Shown piece by piece: positions 1 to 6,606 of a stretch of 22,856 bases of DNA; position 1 is the stretch's first letter, and each line of letters begins with the position of its first letter. The translations under genes and the position numbers were made by a program. This stretch comes from JBDSTZ01 sp039927975. Lineage in GTDB: Bacteria; Pseudomonadota; Gammaproteobacteria; Burkholderiales; Burkholderiaceae_D. The stretch is from assembly GCA_039927975.1 (NCBI GenBank), contig JBDSTZ010000398.1, positions 1-22,856 on the forward strand, written 5' to 3'. The notes below the pieces were generated by a model. It was given only the letters and a program-made list of their open reading frames with translations. It was not told the origin of the DNA and ran no database searches.

Positions 1-432
1 TTTTTTCACGGCCAGCAGGTCGCCGTCCATGATGCCGGCGTCGCGCATCGACCAGCCCTTCACCTTGAGCAGGAAGTCCGGCTTCGACGAAAACATCGCC
101 GGGTCGACGCTGTAGGTCGTCTCGACATGTTCGAGCGCGAGGATGGGCGCACCGGCGGCGACACGGCCGACCAGCGGCAGCGACATCATCAGGGTGGGCG
201 GCGGCATGGCCTCGAGCGGGGCGCCGACCAGGCGGATGCCGCGCGAGGTGCCGGGCGAAATTTCGATCGCGCCCTTGCGGGCCAGGGCTTGCAGGTGTTC
301 CTCGGCCGCGTTGGCCGATTTGAAACCGAGTTCGCTGGCGATCTCGGCGCGCGTGGGCGGGAAACCGGTGTTCTCGATCGCGTCCCTGATCAGGTTCAGG
401 ATTTGTTCTTGCCGTGCGGTGAGCTTGAGCAT
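1..432 (-). CDS. lexA: LexA repressor, SOS regulon (partial, C-terminus beyond left edge)
   Basis: LexA represses DNA-repair genes and cleaves itself when stimulated by RecA-ssDNA. The 144 visible residues start MLKLTARQEQILNLI and give the winged-helix DNA-binding domain (about 1-70, with FPPTRAEIASELGF as the recognition-helix region). The Ala93-Gly94 cleavage site lies in GRVAAGAP. The catalytic serine region is GWSMRDAGIMDGDLLAV, Ser128, with Trp where E. coli LexA has Met. The catalytic lysine and the rest of the protease domain lie outside the window. The ATG at 432 is supported by conservation of the MxKLTARQ start; no clear Shine-Dalgarno precedes it. Two SOS boxes just upstream indicate autoregulation. 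The family call is secure. Confidence 0.96.
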   Translation of the reverse strand, partial: MLKLTARQEQILNLIRDAIENTGFPPTRAEIASELGFKSANAAEEHLQALARKGAIEISPGTSRGIRLVGAPLEAMPPPTLMMSLPLVGRVAAGAPILALEHVETTYSVDPAMFSSKPDFLLKVKGWSMRDAGIMDGDLLAVKK

Positions 433-442
433 GGGTGCGGTG

Positions 443-458
443 CTGGTTGTATGAACAG
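443..458 (-). promoter_or_regulatory. Candidate LexA box 2 (imperfect), proximal to lexA
   Basis: Read toward lexA the site is CTGT-N8-CCAG (CTGTTCATACAACCAG), one base off the CTGT-N8-ACAG gammaproteobacterial/betaproteobacterial SOS consensus. It lies 10 bp upstream of the lexA ATG and covers the expected transcription start. It is separated by one base from the perfect box at 460-475. Confidence 0.65.
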
Positions 459-487
459 ACTGTATTTTTGTACAGTATTTCGTTCAA
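459..487 (-). promoter_or_regulatory. Putative lexA promoter (-35 TTGAAC, 17 bp, -10 TACAGT)
   Basis: On the minus strand TTGAAC (482-487) and TACAGT (459-464) are separated by 17 bp, each matching the sigma70 consensus at four of six positions. The perfect SOS box at 460-475 fills the -10 element and part of the spacer, so LexA binding would block RNA polymerase. The predicted start near 452 gives a leader of about 20 nt. Confidence 0.55.
460..475. promoter_or_regulatory. Perfect SOS box (LexA operator)
   Basis: CTGTATTTTTGTACAG matches CTGT-N8-ACAG exactly, with an AT-rich core and flanking A and T that extend the palindrome. It lies between lexA and the divergent rpsF operon. It overlaps the putative lexA -10, as expected for autoregulation. 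The rpsF promoter is about 125 bp away and is probably unaffected. Confidence 0.9.
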
Positions 488-599
488 CGCAAGGAATATC
501 GTTGTTTTTGTGCGAAATAGCTGTGGTGGCGTCTTAGCGTGCTCGACGGCCACGGCTCAACCGGAACCACAGTCTTGCCAGCATTTCCACCGTCCCCCA

Positions 600-629
600 T
601 TGCCAGCCCACCGCAATCCACGCTATAAT
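600..629 (+). promoter_or_regulatory. Sigma70 promoter of the rpsF-priB-rpsR-rplI operon
   Basis: TTGCCA (600-605) and a perfect TATAAT (624-629) are separated by 18 bp. The expected start near 636 gives a 5' leader of roughly 68 nt before rpsF, long enough to hold a regulatory RNA element. Confidence 0.75.
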
Positions 630-658
630 TGCCGGCTTTCCCTTCCCACACTCGTCTT

Positions 659-688
659 GACGCCGAGGTGGGCATTTGTTTAAACGTC
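659..688 (+). promoter_or_regulatory. Candidate S6:S18-binding leader motif (speculative)
   Basis: In the rpsF leader, GACG (659-662) can pair with CGTC (685-688), and the unpaired CCG at 663-665 directly follows the 5' strand. A CCG trinucleotide next to a short helix is the hallmark of the reported S6:S18 autoregulatory motif found in many rpsF leaders. The apical part (AGGTGGGCATTTGTTTAAA) does not fold convincingly by eye, so this is a position-and-motif argument only. Confidence 0.3.
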
Positions 689-703
689 CCTAAGGAGTTA
701 TGC

Positions 704-1102
704 ATGCGTCATTATGAAATCGTTTTTATCGTCCACCCGGACCAAAGCGAGCAAGTCCCGGCGATGATCGAACGTTACAAAGCCAGCGTCACTGCACGCG
801 GCGGTAACATTCATCGCGTTGAAGACTGGGGCCGTCGTCAGATGGCTTACTCGATCCAGAAGCTGCCTAAAGCGCACTACATCTGCCTGAACATCGAATG
901 CGACAACGAGACCCTCGTGGAACTCGAAACCGCGTTCAAATTCAATGATGCCGTGCTGCGTCACCTGACCGTCAAGCTGAAGAAGGCCGAAACGACGCCA
1001 TCGCCAATGATGAAGTCGGTACAACGCGAAGACGCAGCCAAGAGCCACCGTTCGGAAGCTTCGGCTCCAGCGGCAGCAGCACCGGTAGCCGCAGCAGCGT
1101 AA
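704..1102 (+). CDS. rpsF: 30S ribosomal protein S6
   Basis: S6 binds the central domain of 16S rRNA as a heterodimer with S18 during assembly of the 30S platform. The 132-residue product starts MRHYEIVFIVHPDQSEQV and contains the family segment RVEDWGRRQMAYSI. It ends in a low-complexity Ala/Pro tail (about 113-132), as in many betaproteobacterial S6 proteins. The ATG at 704 is chosen over the out-of-frame ATG at 700 because AAGGAG (692-697) is 6 nt upstream and the family N-terminus matches. It is the first gene of the operon; priB follows after 31 bp. Confidence 0.97.
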   Translation: MRHYEIVFIVHPDQSEQVPAMIERYKASVTARGGNIHRVEDWGRRQMAYSIQKLPKAHYICLNIECDNETLVELETAFKFNDAVLRHLTVKLKKAETTPSPMMKSVQREDAAKSHRSEASAPAAAAPVAAAA

Positions 1103-1133
1103 TTCCTGATTCAGAAACAGTGAACCGGACGAA

Positions 1134-1427
1134 GTGAATCAACTTCAGTTTGTCGCAGTAATTCTGGAGCGCGATGTTTTGCGCTATACCCCGGCCGGCG
1201 TGCCCATCGTGTCCGCCATCCTGTCGCACAGTTCGCAGCAGGAAGAAGCAGGGATTGCCAGGCAGGTCGCCTTTGAGATCACCGCGTTCGCCGCGGGCGA
1301 GATTTCAGGCAGGTTTGCCCGGGCCGAATTAGGCGCAGCGCACGAGTTCACCGGCTTCCTGGCCAAGAAGAACCGCAACAGCAAAGCCCTGGTGTTTCAC
1401 ATCATTGATTTTCGTGCCGCCGCCTGA
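1134..1427 (+). CDS. priB: Primosomal replication protein N (PriB)
   Basis: PriB is a small OB-fold ssDNA-binding protein that helps PriA reload DnaB at stalled forks. The 97-residue product (starting MNQLQFVAVILERDVLRYTP, with ARQVAFEITAFAAGE in the middle) matches the family in length and in its place between rpsF and rpsR. The start codon is GTG at 1134, with only a weak ribosome-binding site (GGAC/GAAG). Translation may therefore depend on coupling to rpsF, whose stop is 31 bp upstream. The C-terminus is AAA. The call rests on similarity to OB-fold/PriB sequences plus strongly conserved context. Confidence 0.9.
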   Translation: MNQLQFVAVILERDVLRYTPAGVPIVSAILSHSSQQEEAGIARQVAFEITAFAAGEISGRFARAELGAAHEFTGFLAKKNRNSKALVFHIIDFRAAA

Positions 1428-1459
1428 CGCGAACGCACATTTTTAGATAGGAGCCTCAC

Positions 1460-1750
1460 ATGGCATTCGGTAAAAAATTCGACAAGAACAAGCTCAAGCT
1501 GAAAGAAAAGCGCAAACAACAGAACCCACTGTTCAAGCGTAAGAAATTCTGCCGCTTCACCGCCGCAAACGTCGAGCAGGTCGACTACAAAGACGTCGAC
1601 ACCCTGAAAGACTTCGTCCAGGAAAACGGCAAGATCATGCCAGCACGCCTGACCGGTACCAAGGCGCACTACCAGCGCCAGGTTGACACCGCTATCAAGC
1701 GCGCCCGCTACCTCGCGCTGTTGCCTTACACCGATCTGCACCACGCTTAA
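1460..1750 (+). CDS. rpsR: 30S ribosomal protein S18
   Basis: S18 pairs with S6 in the 30S platform. The 96-residue product has the characteristic core RKKFCRFTAANVEQVDYKD, then GKIMPARLTGTKAHYQRQV and KRARYLALLPYTD near the end. A lysine-rich N-terminal extension (about 20 residues) makes it longer than the 75-residue E. coli protein. The start is supported by AGGAG at 1449-1453, 6 nt before the ATG. It lies 32 bp after priB and 26 bp before rplI. Confidence 0.97.
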   Translation: MAFGKKFDKNKLKLKEKRKQQNPLFKRKKFCRFTAANVEQVDYKDVDTLKDFVQENGKIMPARLTGTKAHYQRQVDTAIKRARYLALLPYTDLHHA

Positions 1751-1776
1751 TCGCTGGCAGACACCTGGAGAAAAAT

Positions 1777-2229
1777 ATGCAAATCATTCTGTTGGAAAAA
1801 GTTGTTAACGTCGGCAACCTGGGCGATGTGGTCAAGGTCAAAGACGGCTACGCCCGTAACTTCCTGATCCCGCAACGCAAGGCCCGCCGCGCTACCGCTG
1901 CCGCCGTCGCTGAATTCGAAGTCAAGCGCGCTGAACTGGAAAAAGCTGCCGCCGCCAAGCTGGCCGCATCGCAAGCCCAAGGCGACAAGCTGAGCGGCAT
2001 GACCATCACGATCTCGCAAAAAGCGGGCGTCGATGGCCGTCTGTTCGGTTCGGTCACCAACTTCGACATCGCTGAAGCGCTGACGAAGCAAGGTTTCGCG
2101 GTTGAAAAGGCTGCCGTGCGCATGCCTAACGGCCCGCTGAAAACCACCGGCGATCACGCCGTGTCGGTTGCCCTGCACACCGATGTCGTGGTCGACATCA
2201 CCGTGGCTGTGGTCGGCGAAGCTGCCTAA
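1777..2229 (+). CDS. rplI: 50S ribosomal protein L9
   Basis: L9 binds 23S rRNA near the base of the L1 stalk and affects frame maintenance. The 150-residue protein has the N-terminal rRNA-binding domain (MQIILLEKVVNVGNLGDVV, then GYARNFLIPQRKA) and a long central helix (about 42-75, rich in Ala, Glu and Lys). The C-terminal domain contains GRLFGSVTNFDIAEAL. Length is normal (149-150). GGAG at 1767-1770 lies 6 nt before the ATG. It is the last gene of the ribosomal operon, followed by a strong terminator. Confidence 0.98.
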   Translation: MQIILLEKVVNVGNLGDVVKVKDGYARNFLIPQRKARRATAAAVAEFEVKRAELEKAAAAKLAASQAQGDKLSGMTITISQKAGVDGRLFGSVTNFDIAEALTKQGFAVEKAAVRMPNGPLKTTGDHAVSVALHTDVVVDITVAVVGEAA

Positions 2230-2274
2230 GCAATACACGCATACGGCGTTCACCATGTGAGCGCATACTGCACG

Positions 2275-2301
2275 AAAAAGCCGGGTTCGCCCGGCTTTTT
2301 T
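2275..2301 (+). terminator. Intrinsic terminator after rplI
   Basis: GCCGGG (2280-2285), loop TTCG, CCCGGC (2290-2295), followed by six T. Five A before the stem extend the pairing. This is a textbook rho-independent terminator, 46 bp after the rplI stop, and it separates the ribosomal operon from dnaB. Confidence 0.93.
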
Positions 2302-2346
2302 ACGTCAATTTCCGGCAAGTATTTCCGCTTGCAGACCCGGAACGGG

Positions 2347-2352
2347 TATAAT
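2347..2352 (+). promoter_or_regulatory. -10 element of dnaB (TATAAT, only 7 bp before the ATG)
   Basis: A perfect TATAAT lies 7 bp upstream of the dnaB ATG at 2360. No good -35 is found at 16-18 bp; TTGCAG at 2329-2334 is only 12 bp away. With this -10, transcription would start at or within a base or two of the ATG, leaving no room for a Shine-Dalgarno. Confidence 0.6.
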
Positions 2353-2359
2353 TCGCGCC

Positions 2360-3745
2360 ATGAACGCCCCCTCCGATCCGCAAGTCGAATCCCTTCGCAT
2401 TCCACCCCATTCCATCGAAGCAGAGCAGTCTGTGATTGGTGGTTTGCTGCGTGATAACGCGGCCTGGGACCGGATCGCCGACTTCATGCACGCCGATGAT
2501 TTCTACCGCTACGACCACCGCATCATCTTCGAGCAGCTGGTGCGTCTGATCAACGCCGGCAAGGCGGCCGACGTGATCACCGTGTACGAGGCGGTCAGCC
2601 AGCTCGGCAAGGCCGACGACGTCGGCGGCCTGCAATACCTGAACGCGATGGCGCAAAACACGCCGTCGGCGGCCAACATCCGCCGCTACGCCGAGATCGT
2701 GCGCGACCGCGGCATCCTGCGCAAACTGATCACTGTCGCCGACGAAATCTCCGGCAACGCCTTCAACCCGCAGGGCAAGGAAGTCAAGGAGATGCTTGAC
2801 GAGGCCGAGTCGAAGATCTTCGCGATCGCCGAGCAGGGCGCGCGCGGCGCCCAGGGCTGGGTGGCGGTGCAGCCGCTGCTGACCCAGGTGGTCGAGCGCA
2901 TCGACGAACTCTACAGCCGCGACAACCAGAGCGAAATCACCGGCGTGCCGACCGGCTTCATCGACCTCGACCGCATGACTTCCGGCCTGCAGCCGGGCGA
3001 CCTGGTGATCGTCGCCGGCCGTCCGTCGATGGGCAAGACCGCGTTCTCGATCAACATCGGCGAGAACGTGGCCATCGAGGCCGGCTTGCCGGTGGCGGTG
3101 TTCTCGATGGAGATGGGCGGCGCCCAGCTGGCCATGCGTATGCTCGGCTCGGTCGGCCAGCTCGACCAGCACCGCCTGCGCACCGGCCGCCTCAACGACG
3201 AGGACTGGCCGCGCCTGACCCACGCGATTCAGAAGATGAACGACGCCCAGCTCTACATCGACGAGACGCCGGGCTTGAATCCGATCGAATTGCGCGCCCG
3301 CGCGCGCCGCCTGTCGCGCCAGTGCGGCAAGCTCGGCCTGATCGTGGTCGACTACCTGCAGCTGATGACCGGCTCGAAAGCGGGCGACAACCGCACCGCC
3401 GAGATTTCCGAGATTTCGCGCGGCTTGAAAGGCCTGGCGAAGGAATTGCATTGCCCGGTGATCGCCCTGTCGCAGCTGAACCGCTCGCTCGAACAACGCC
3501 CCAACAAGCGGCCGATCATGTCCGACTTGCGCGAATCGGGCGCTATCGAGCAGGACGCCGACGTGATTATTTTCCTGTATCGCGACGAGGTCTACAATCC
3601 GGACTCGCCCGACAAGGGCACCGCCGAGATCATCATCGGCAAGCAGCGTAACGGTCCGATCGGCGCGATTCGCCTGACCTGGATCGGCCAGTACACCAAA
3701 TTCGGTAATTACAGCGGCAACCTGGCGACCTACCAGGGCGATTGA
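2360..3745 (+). CDS. dnaB: Replicative DNA helicase DnaB
   Basis: DnaB is the hexameric 5'-3' helicase at the replication fork. The 461-residue product has the N-terminal primase-interacting domain (about 14-115, PPHSIEAEQSVIGGLL), a linker, and a RecA-like motor. In the motor are Walker A GRPSMGKTAFS (220-230) and Walker B LGLIVVDYLQLM (Asp331), followed by SDLRESGAIEQDADVI, the region holding later motifs. There is no intein. The start MNAP is conserved among betaproteobacterial DnaB as I recall them. No ribosome-binding site precedes it. It stands alone between the terminator at 2275-2301 and the DUF47 gene. Confidence 0.97.
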   Translation: MNAPSDPQVESLRIPPHSIEAEQSVIGGLLRDNAAWDRIADFMHADDFYRYDHRIIFEQLVRLINAGKAADVITVYEAVSQLGKADDVGGLQYLNAMAQNTPSAANIRRYAEIVRDRGILRKLITVADEISGNAFNPQGKEVKEMLDEAESKIFAIAEQGARGAQGWVAVQPLLTQVVERIDELYSRDNQSEITGVPTGFIDLDRMTSGLQPGDLVIVAGRPSMGKTAFSINIGENVAIEAGLPVAVFSMEMGGAQLAMRMLGSVGQLDQHRLRTGRLNDEDWPRLTHAIQKMNDAQLYIDETPGLNPIELRARARRLSRQCGKLGLIVVDYLQLMTGSKAGDNRTAEISEISRGLKGLAKELHCPVIALSQLNRSLEQRPNKRPIMSDLRESGAIEQDADVIIFLYRDEVYNPDSPDKGTAEIIIGKQRNGPIGAIRLTWIGQYTKFGNYSGNLATYQGD

Positions 3746-3823
3746 TCGACGCGGCGCCGAAGCTACGTGCCGGTCGAGCAGCAACAAGACGGGCAGTGCG
3801 TGTGCGCCGCCCAGCAGTCTCAA

Positions 3824-3829
3824 TATGAT
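3824..3829 (+). promoter_or_regulatory. Possible -10 element (TATGAT) before the DUF47-pit pair
   Basis: TATGAT matches TATAAT at five of six positions and lies in the 99-bp gap after dnaB, 15 bp before the ATG. The hexamer at the expected -35 position is TGTGCG, which is poor. I saw no Pho box (CTGTCAT repeats). Confidence 0.3.
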
Positions 3830-3844
3830 CTAACGGAGAATACA

Positions 3845-4471
3845 ATGTTTGGACGCTTGATGCCCACCGAGGGCAAGTTCTTTGACCTGTTCAACCAGCA
3901 CGCCGCCCTGTGCGTGAAGGGTGCGCATGAAATGGTTGGCCTGATGACCAACTTCGACGACCTCGAAAATCGCACCCACGCGATCGAAGGCATCGAGAAG
4001 CAAGCCGACAAGATTACCTACGCCACGGTCGACATGCTGCACAAGACCTTCATCACGCCGATCGACCGCGACGACATCCACAAGCTGATCACCCGCATGG
4101 ACGACATCCTCGACCTGATGGAGGACGCCGCCCAAACCGTCTCGCTGTACGACTTGAAGGCGGTCACGCCGGAAGCCAAGCGCCTGGCCGAACTGTGCCT
4201 GGCCTGCTGCGAGAAGGTCCAGCAAGCCGTCGGCCTGCTGCACAATATGGACAACTCGCGCAAGATCGTCGCCATCTGCGAAGAGATCGACCGCCTCGAA
4301 TCGGACGCCGACCACGTGATGCGCGCCGCGATGTCGAAACTGTTCCGCGACGAGCCGGACGTGCGCAACCTGATCAAGATGAAAGCCATCTACGAGATCC
4401 TGGAAACTGTCACCGACCGCTGCGAGGATGTTGCCAACATCATCGAAGGCATCATCGTCGAAAACGCGTAA
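3845..4471 (+). CDS. DUF47/PhoU-like protein, Pit accessory
   Basis: This 208-residue, largely helical cytoplasmic protein belongs to the DUF47 (PhoU-like) family. Members are usually encoded next to Pit transporters and are thought to modulate phosphate uptake. Two similar halves show the metal-binding PhoU-type motifs: EGIEKQADKI (about 42-51) and EEIDRLESDADHVM in the second half. The C-terminus TDRCEDVANIIEGIIVE is typical. GGAG at 3835-3838 is 6 nt before the ATG, which favours this start over codons further upstream. The pit gene starts 15 bp downstream, so the two are probably cotranscribed. Confidence 0.9.
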   Translation: MFGRLMPTEGKFFDLFNQHAALCVKGAHEMVGLMTNFDDLENRTHAIEGIEKQADKITYATVDMLHKTFITPIDRDDIHKLITRMDDILDLMEDAAQTVSLYDLKAVTPEAKRLAELCLACCEKVQQAVGLLHNMDNSRKIVAICEEIDRLESDADHVMRAAMSKLFRDEPDVRNLIKMKAIYEILETVTDRCEDVANIIEGIIVENA

Positions 4472-4486
4472 GCGGGATCCGTCTAC

Positions 4487-5497
4487 ATGCAAACTCTTCA
4501 CATGAGCTTCTGGGTGCTCGCCATGCTGGTCGGGCTGGCGCTGATTTTCGACTTCATGAACGGCTTCCACGACGCCGCCAACGCGATCGCCACGGTCGTC
4601 TCGACCGGCGTGCTGAAACCGCAGTCGGCGGTGGCGATGGCGGCGATCTTCAACTTCATCGCCATTTTCGTGGTCGGCCTTCACGTCGCCTCGACGGTCG
4701 GCAAGGGCACCATCGATCCGGCCGTGGTCGACCAGTACGTGATTTTTGGCGCGCTGGTTGGCGCCATTATCTGGAACGCGATCACCTGGTACTACGGGAT
4801 TCCGTCGTCGTCCTCGCACGCCCTGATCGGCGGCCTGGTCGGCGCCGCGGTGGCCAAGTCGGGCACCGGCGCGCTGGTTGGCGGCGGCCTGCTCAAGACC
4901 GTGATCTTCATCGTCGTCTCGCCACTGCTCGGCTTCATCCTCGGCTCGATCATGATGCTGCTGGTGTCGTGGGTGTTCGTGCGCTCGACCCCGCGCCGTG
5001 TCGACACCTGGTTCCGCCGCGCACAACTGTTCTCGGCCGCCGCGTATAGCCTCGGCCACGGCGGCAACGACGCCCAGAAGACCATCGGCATCATCTGGAT
5101 GCTGCTGATCGCCGCCGGCGTCTCGACCAAGGGCGAGGCCACGCCTCCGATGTGGGTGATCATCTCGTGCTACACGGCGATCAGCTTCGGCACCCTGTTC
5201 GGCGGCTGGCGCATCGTCAAGACCATGGGCCAGAAGATCACCAAGCTCAAGCCGGTCGGCGGCTTTTGCGCCGAAACCGGCGGCGCCATCACCCTGTTTA
5301 CCGCCACCGCCCTCGGCGTGCCGGTGTCGACCACCCACACCATCACCGGCGCCATCGTCGGCGTCGGCTCGTCGCAGAAGATGTCGGCGGTGCGCTGGGG
5401 CGTGGCCGGCAATATCGTCTGGGCCTGGATCTTCACCATCCCCGCCTCGGCCTTCATGGCGGCGATCGCCTGGTGGGTGGGTCACCATGTGATGTGA
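4487..5497 (+). CDS. pit: Low-affinity inorganic phosphate transporter (Pit family)
   Basis: Pit proteins import metal-phosphate by proton symport across the inner membrane. The 336-residue hydrophobic protein carries the inverted-repeat signatures of the family: DFMNGFHDAANAIAT (22-36) and GHGGNDAQKTIG (190-201). It also has the conserved segments IPSSSSHALIGG (105-116) and VPVSTTHTITGA (278-289). About ten membrane segments are visible. The length fits the shorter bacterial Pit group rather than the roughly 500-residue E. coli PitA. An in-frame ATG at 4502 is an alternative start. It is paired with the DUF47 gene and followed by a terminator. Substrate is inferred from the family. Confidence 0.93.
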   Translation: MQTLHMSFWVLAMLVGLALIFDFMNGFHDAANAIATVVSTGVLKPQSAVAMAAIFNFIAIFVVGLHVASTVGKGTIDPAVVDQYVIFGALVGAIIWNAITWYYGIPSSSSHALIGGLVGAAVAKSGTGALVGGGLLKTVIFIVVSPLLGFILGSIMMLLVSWVFVRSTPRRVDTWFRRAQLFSAAAYSLGHGGNDAQKTIGIIWMLLIAAGVSTKGEATPPMWVIISCYTAISFGTLFGGWRIVKTMGQKITKLKPVGGFCAETGGAITLFTATALGVPVSTTHTITGAIVGVGSSQKMSAVRWGVAGNIVWAWIFTIPASAFMAAIAWWVGHHVM

Positions 5498-5518
5498 TAG
5501 CAACACCCGCCGTACAGC

Positions 5519-5552
5519 ATGCCGCTCCGCCCAGGCCGAGCGGCATTTTTTT
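5519..5552 (+). terminator. Intrinsic terminator after pit
   Basis: A perfect 9-bp stem, ATGCCGCTC (5519-5527) with GAGCGGCAT (5538-5546), loop of 10, followed by TTTTTT. It lies 22 bp after the pit stop. Confidence 0.92.
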
Positions 5553-5671
5553 GTGGCGCGCGCGGTTCAAATCCACCGTCCCGTCGCATGCGGGTGGCAT
5601 TCTTTGTTACTATTTCCATGACTGTGGATCAACGTCGGCCCCGACCTTGACCAGCCGCTGGAGAGCACGGT

Positions 5672-6412
5672 ATGAAGCTGTCGAGCTTGCGAACCGGACC
5701 GCGCCCGCTTTTCTGGGGCGTCTGCGGCGCCGTGCTCGTGATCACGGCCCTCTTGATCGCGCTGGGCCTGGGGCAGCTGTCTTCGCTCGACAGTGCGAAC
5801 GGGCGGATCATCGACCAGGGCTGGGACAAGGCCGAGGCCGCCCACGCGGTCAACGCGCTGACGCGGGCCAACGCGCGCCGCGTGCTCGAATTATTCCTCA
5901 TCACCGACAAGGACAAGATCGCCCAGACCCAGCTGGCGATCGAGACCAACAAGCAAATCATCACCGAAAAACTCGCCATGCTCGACCGGATTGCCGAGTC
6001 GGAGCGCGAAAAGCACATGATGGCCGCGATTCGCCGCACCCGCGCCGCTTATGTCGCCTCGTTCAGCGAAGTCATCACGTTGCTGTCGGCCGACAAGCGC
6101 GGCCAGGCCGCGACCCTGATGAACGAGCAGACCCTGCCCACGCTCGACCAGTTGCAACGCCAGCTGGAAGCGATGCTGCAGTTGCAGCGGCACCTGGTGG
6201 AAGAGCATGCCGACGCGGCACGCCAACACGTCGTGCAGGCGGTACTGACCTTGTTCGGCCTCTGCCTGATCGGCGTGTTGGCCAGCATAGGCGTGGCCAA
6301 TCTGGTGAGCCTCGGCATCCGCCGCCAGCAACGCGCGATCCCCTTGCGCGACGGCGCGCCGGACCCGGTCCCGAAGCAGGCCGGGTCGACCTCGAGCTCG
6401 ACCTCGGCCTAG
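5672..6412 (+). CDS. Membrane-anchored four-helix-bundle (4HB_MCP-like) sensor without signalling domain
   Basis: The 246-residue protein looks like the input half of a chemoreceptor: a short basic N-terminus, TM1 (about 13-34), a helical periplasmic region (about 36-186) and TM2 (about 188-213). The periplasmic region has the 4HB_MCP pattern, including GQAATLMNEQTLPTLDQLQ. After TM2 it has only a 33-residue tail rich in Arg, Pro and Ser, with no HAMP linker, MA domain, kinase or cyclase. GGAG at 5660-5663 lies 8 nt before the ATG, so it is probably translated. The intact chemoreceptor 194 bp downstream has the same kind of sensor. It may be a decayed receptor or a free-standing partner; no function can be assigned. 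The 119 bp before it hold no clear promoter. Confidence 0.75.
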   Translation: MKLSSLRTGPRPLFWGVCGAVLVITALLIALGLGQLSSLDSANGRIIDQGWDKAEAAHAVNALTRANARRVLELFLITDKDKIAQTQLAIETNKQIITEKLAMLDRIAESEREKHMMAAIRRTRAAYVASFSEVITLLSADKRGQAATLMNEQTLPTLDQLQRQLEAMLQLQRHLVEEHADAARQHVVQAVLTLFGLCLIGVLASIGVANLVSLGIRRQQRAIPLRDGAPDPVPKQAGSTSSSTSA

Positions 6413-6496
6413 GCGGGCAATTGTTCAAAATAGGTGAGATTTCGTGAGAATGTCGTTGTAGTTCATTAACATGAAATATACACTGGAAATTATGCT

Positions 6497-6515
6497 GTTC
6501 CGCGGCCCTCGGAAC
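6497..6515 (+). other. Small hairpin between the sensor gene and the chemoreceptor gene
   Basis: GTTCCG and CGGAAC form a perfect 6-bp stem with a 7-nt loop, but no T tract follows, so it is a poor terminator. The surrounding 194-bp gap (6413-6606) contains an AT-rich stretch (about 6417-6490) that may hold a promoter. I see no clear sigma28 (flagellar) consensus there. Confidence 0.3.
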
Positions 6516-6606
6516 CCCTAGTTTCAGTCGTCGGCCAACCGCGCCCCATGCGCTCCTGTTCAATCACGATGTCAGGCACTGTGCATCGACAACCCGAGAA
6601 ACTACG

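Noticed and set aside
127..705. Small open frames in and around the lexA start region
   Set aside because: They overlap lexA coding sequence or the control region in other frames and carry no ribosome-binding site or family signal.
2300..3823. 507-codon open frame antisense to dnaB
   Set aside because: Its composition (His, Arg, Val, Ala, Asp rich, no motifs) is typical of a shadow frame in high-GC DNA, and the opposite strand encodes an unmistakable DnaB.
3830..5506. 558-codon open frame antisense to the DUF47-pit pair
   Set aside because: Low-complexity His/Asp/Arg/Gly protein with no domain, fully explained by the two recognised genes on the other strand.
5560..5600. tRNA T-arm-like sequence (GGTTCAAATCC at about 5563-5574), possible tRNA or att remnant
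   Set aside because: The flanking 5-bp T stem does not pair, and no acceptor stem, anticodon arm or D arm is present nearby; no integrase gene is in the window.
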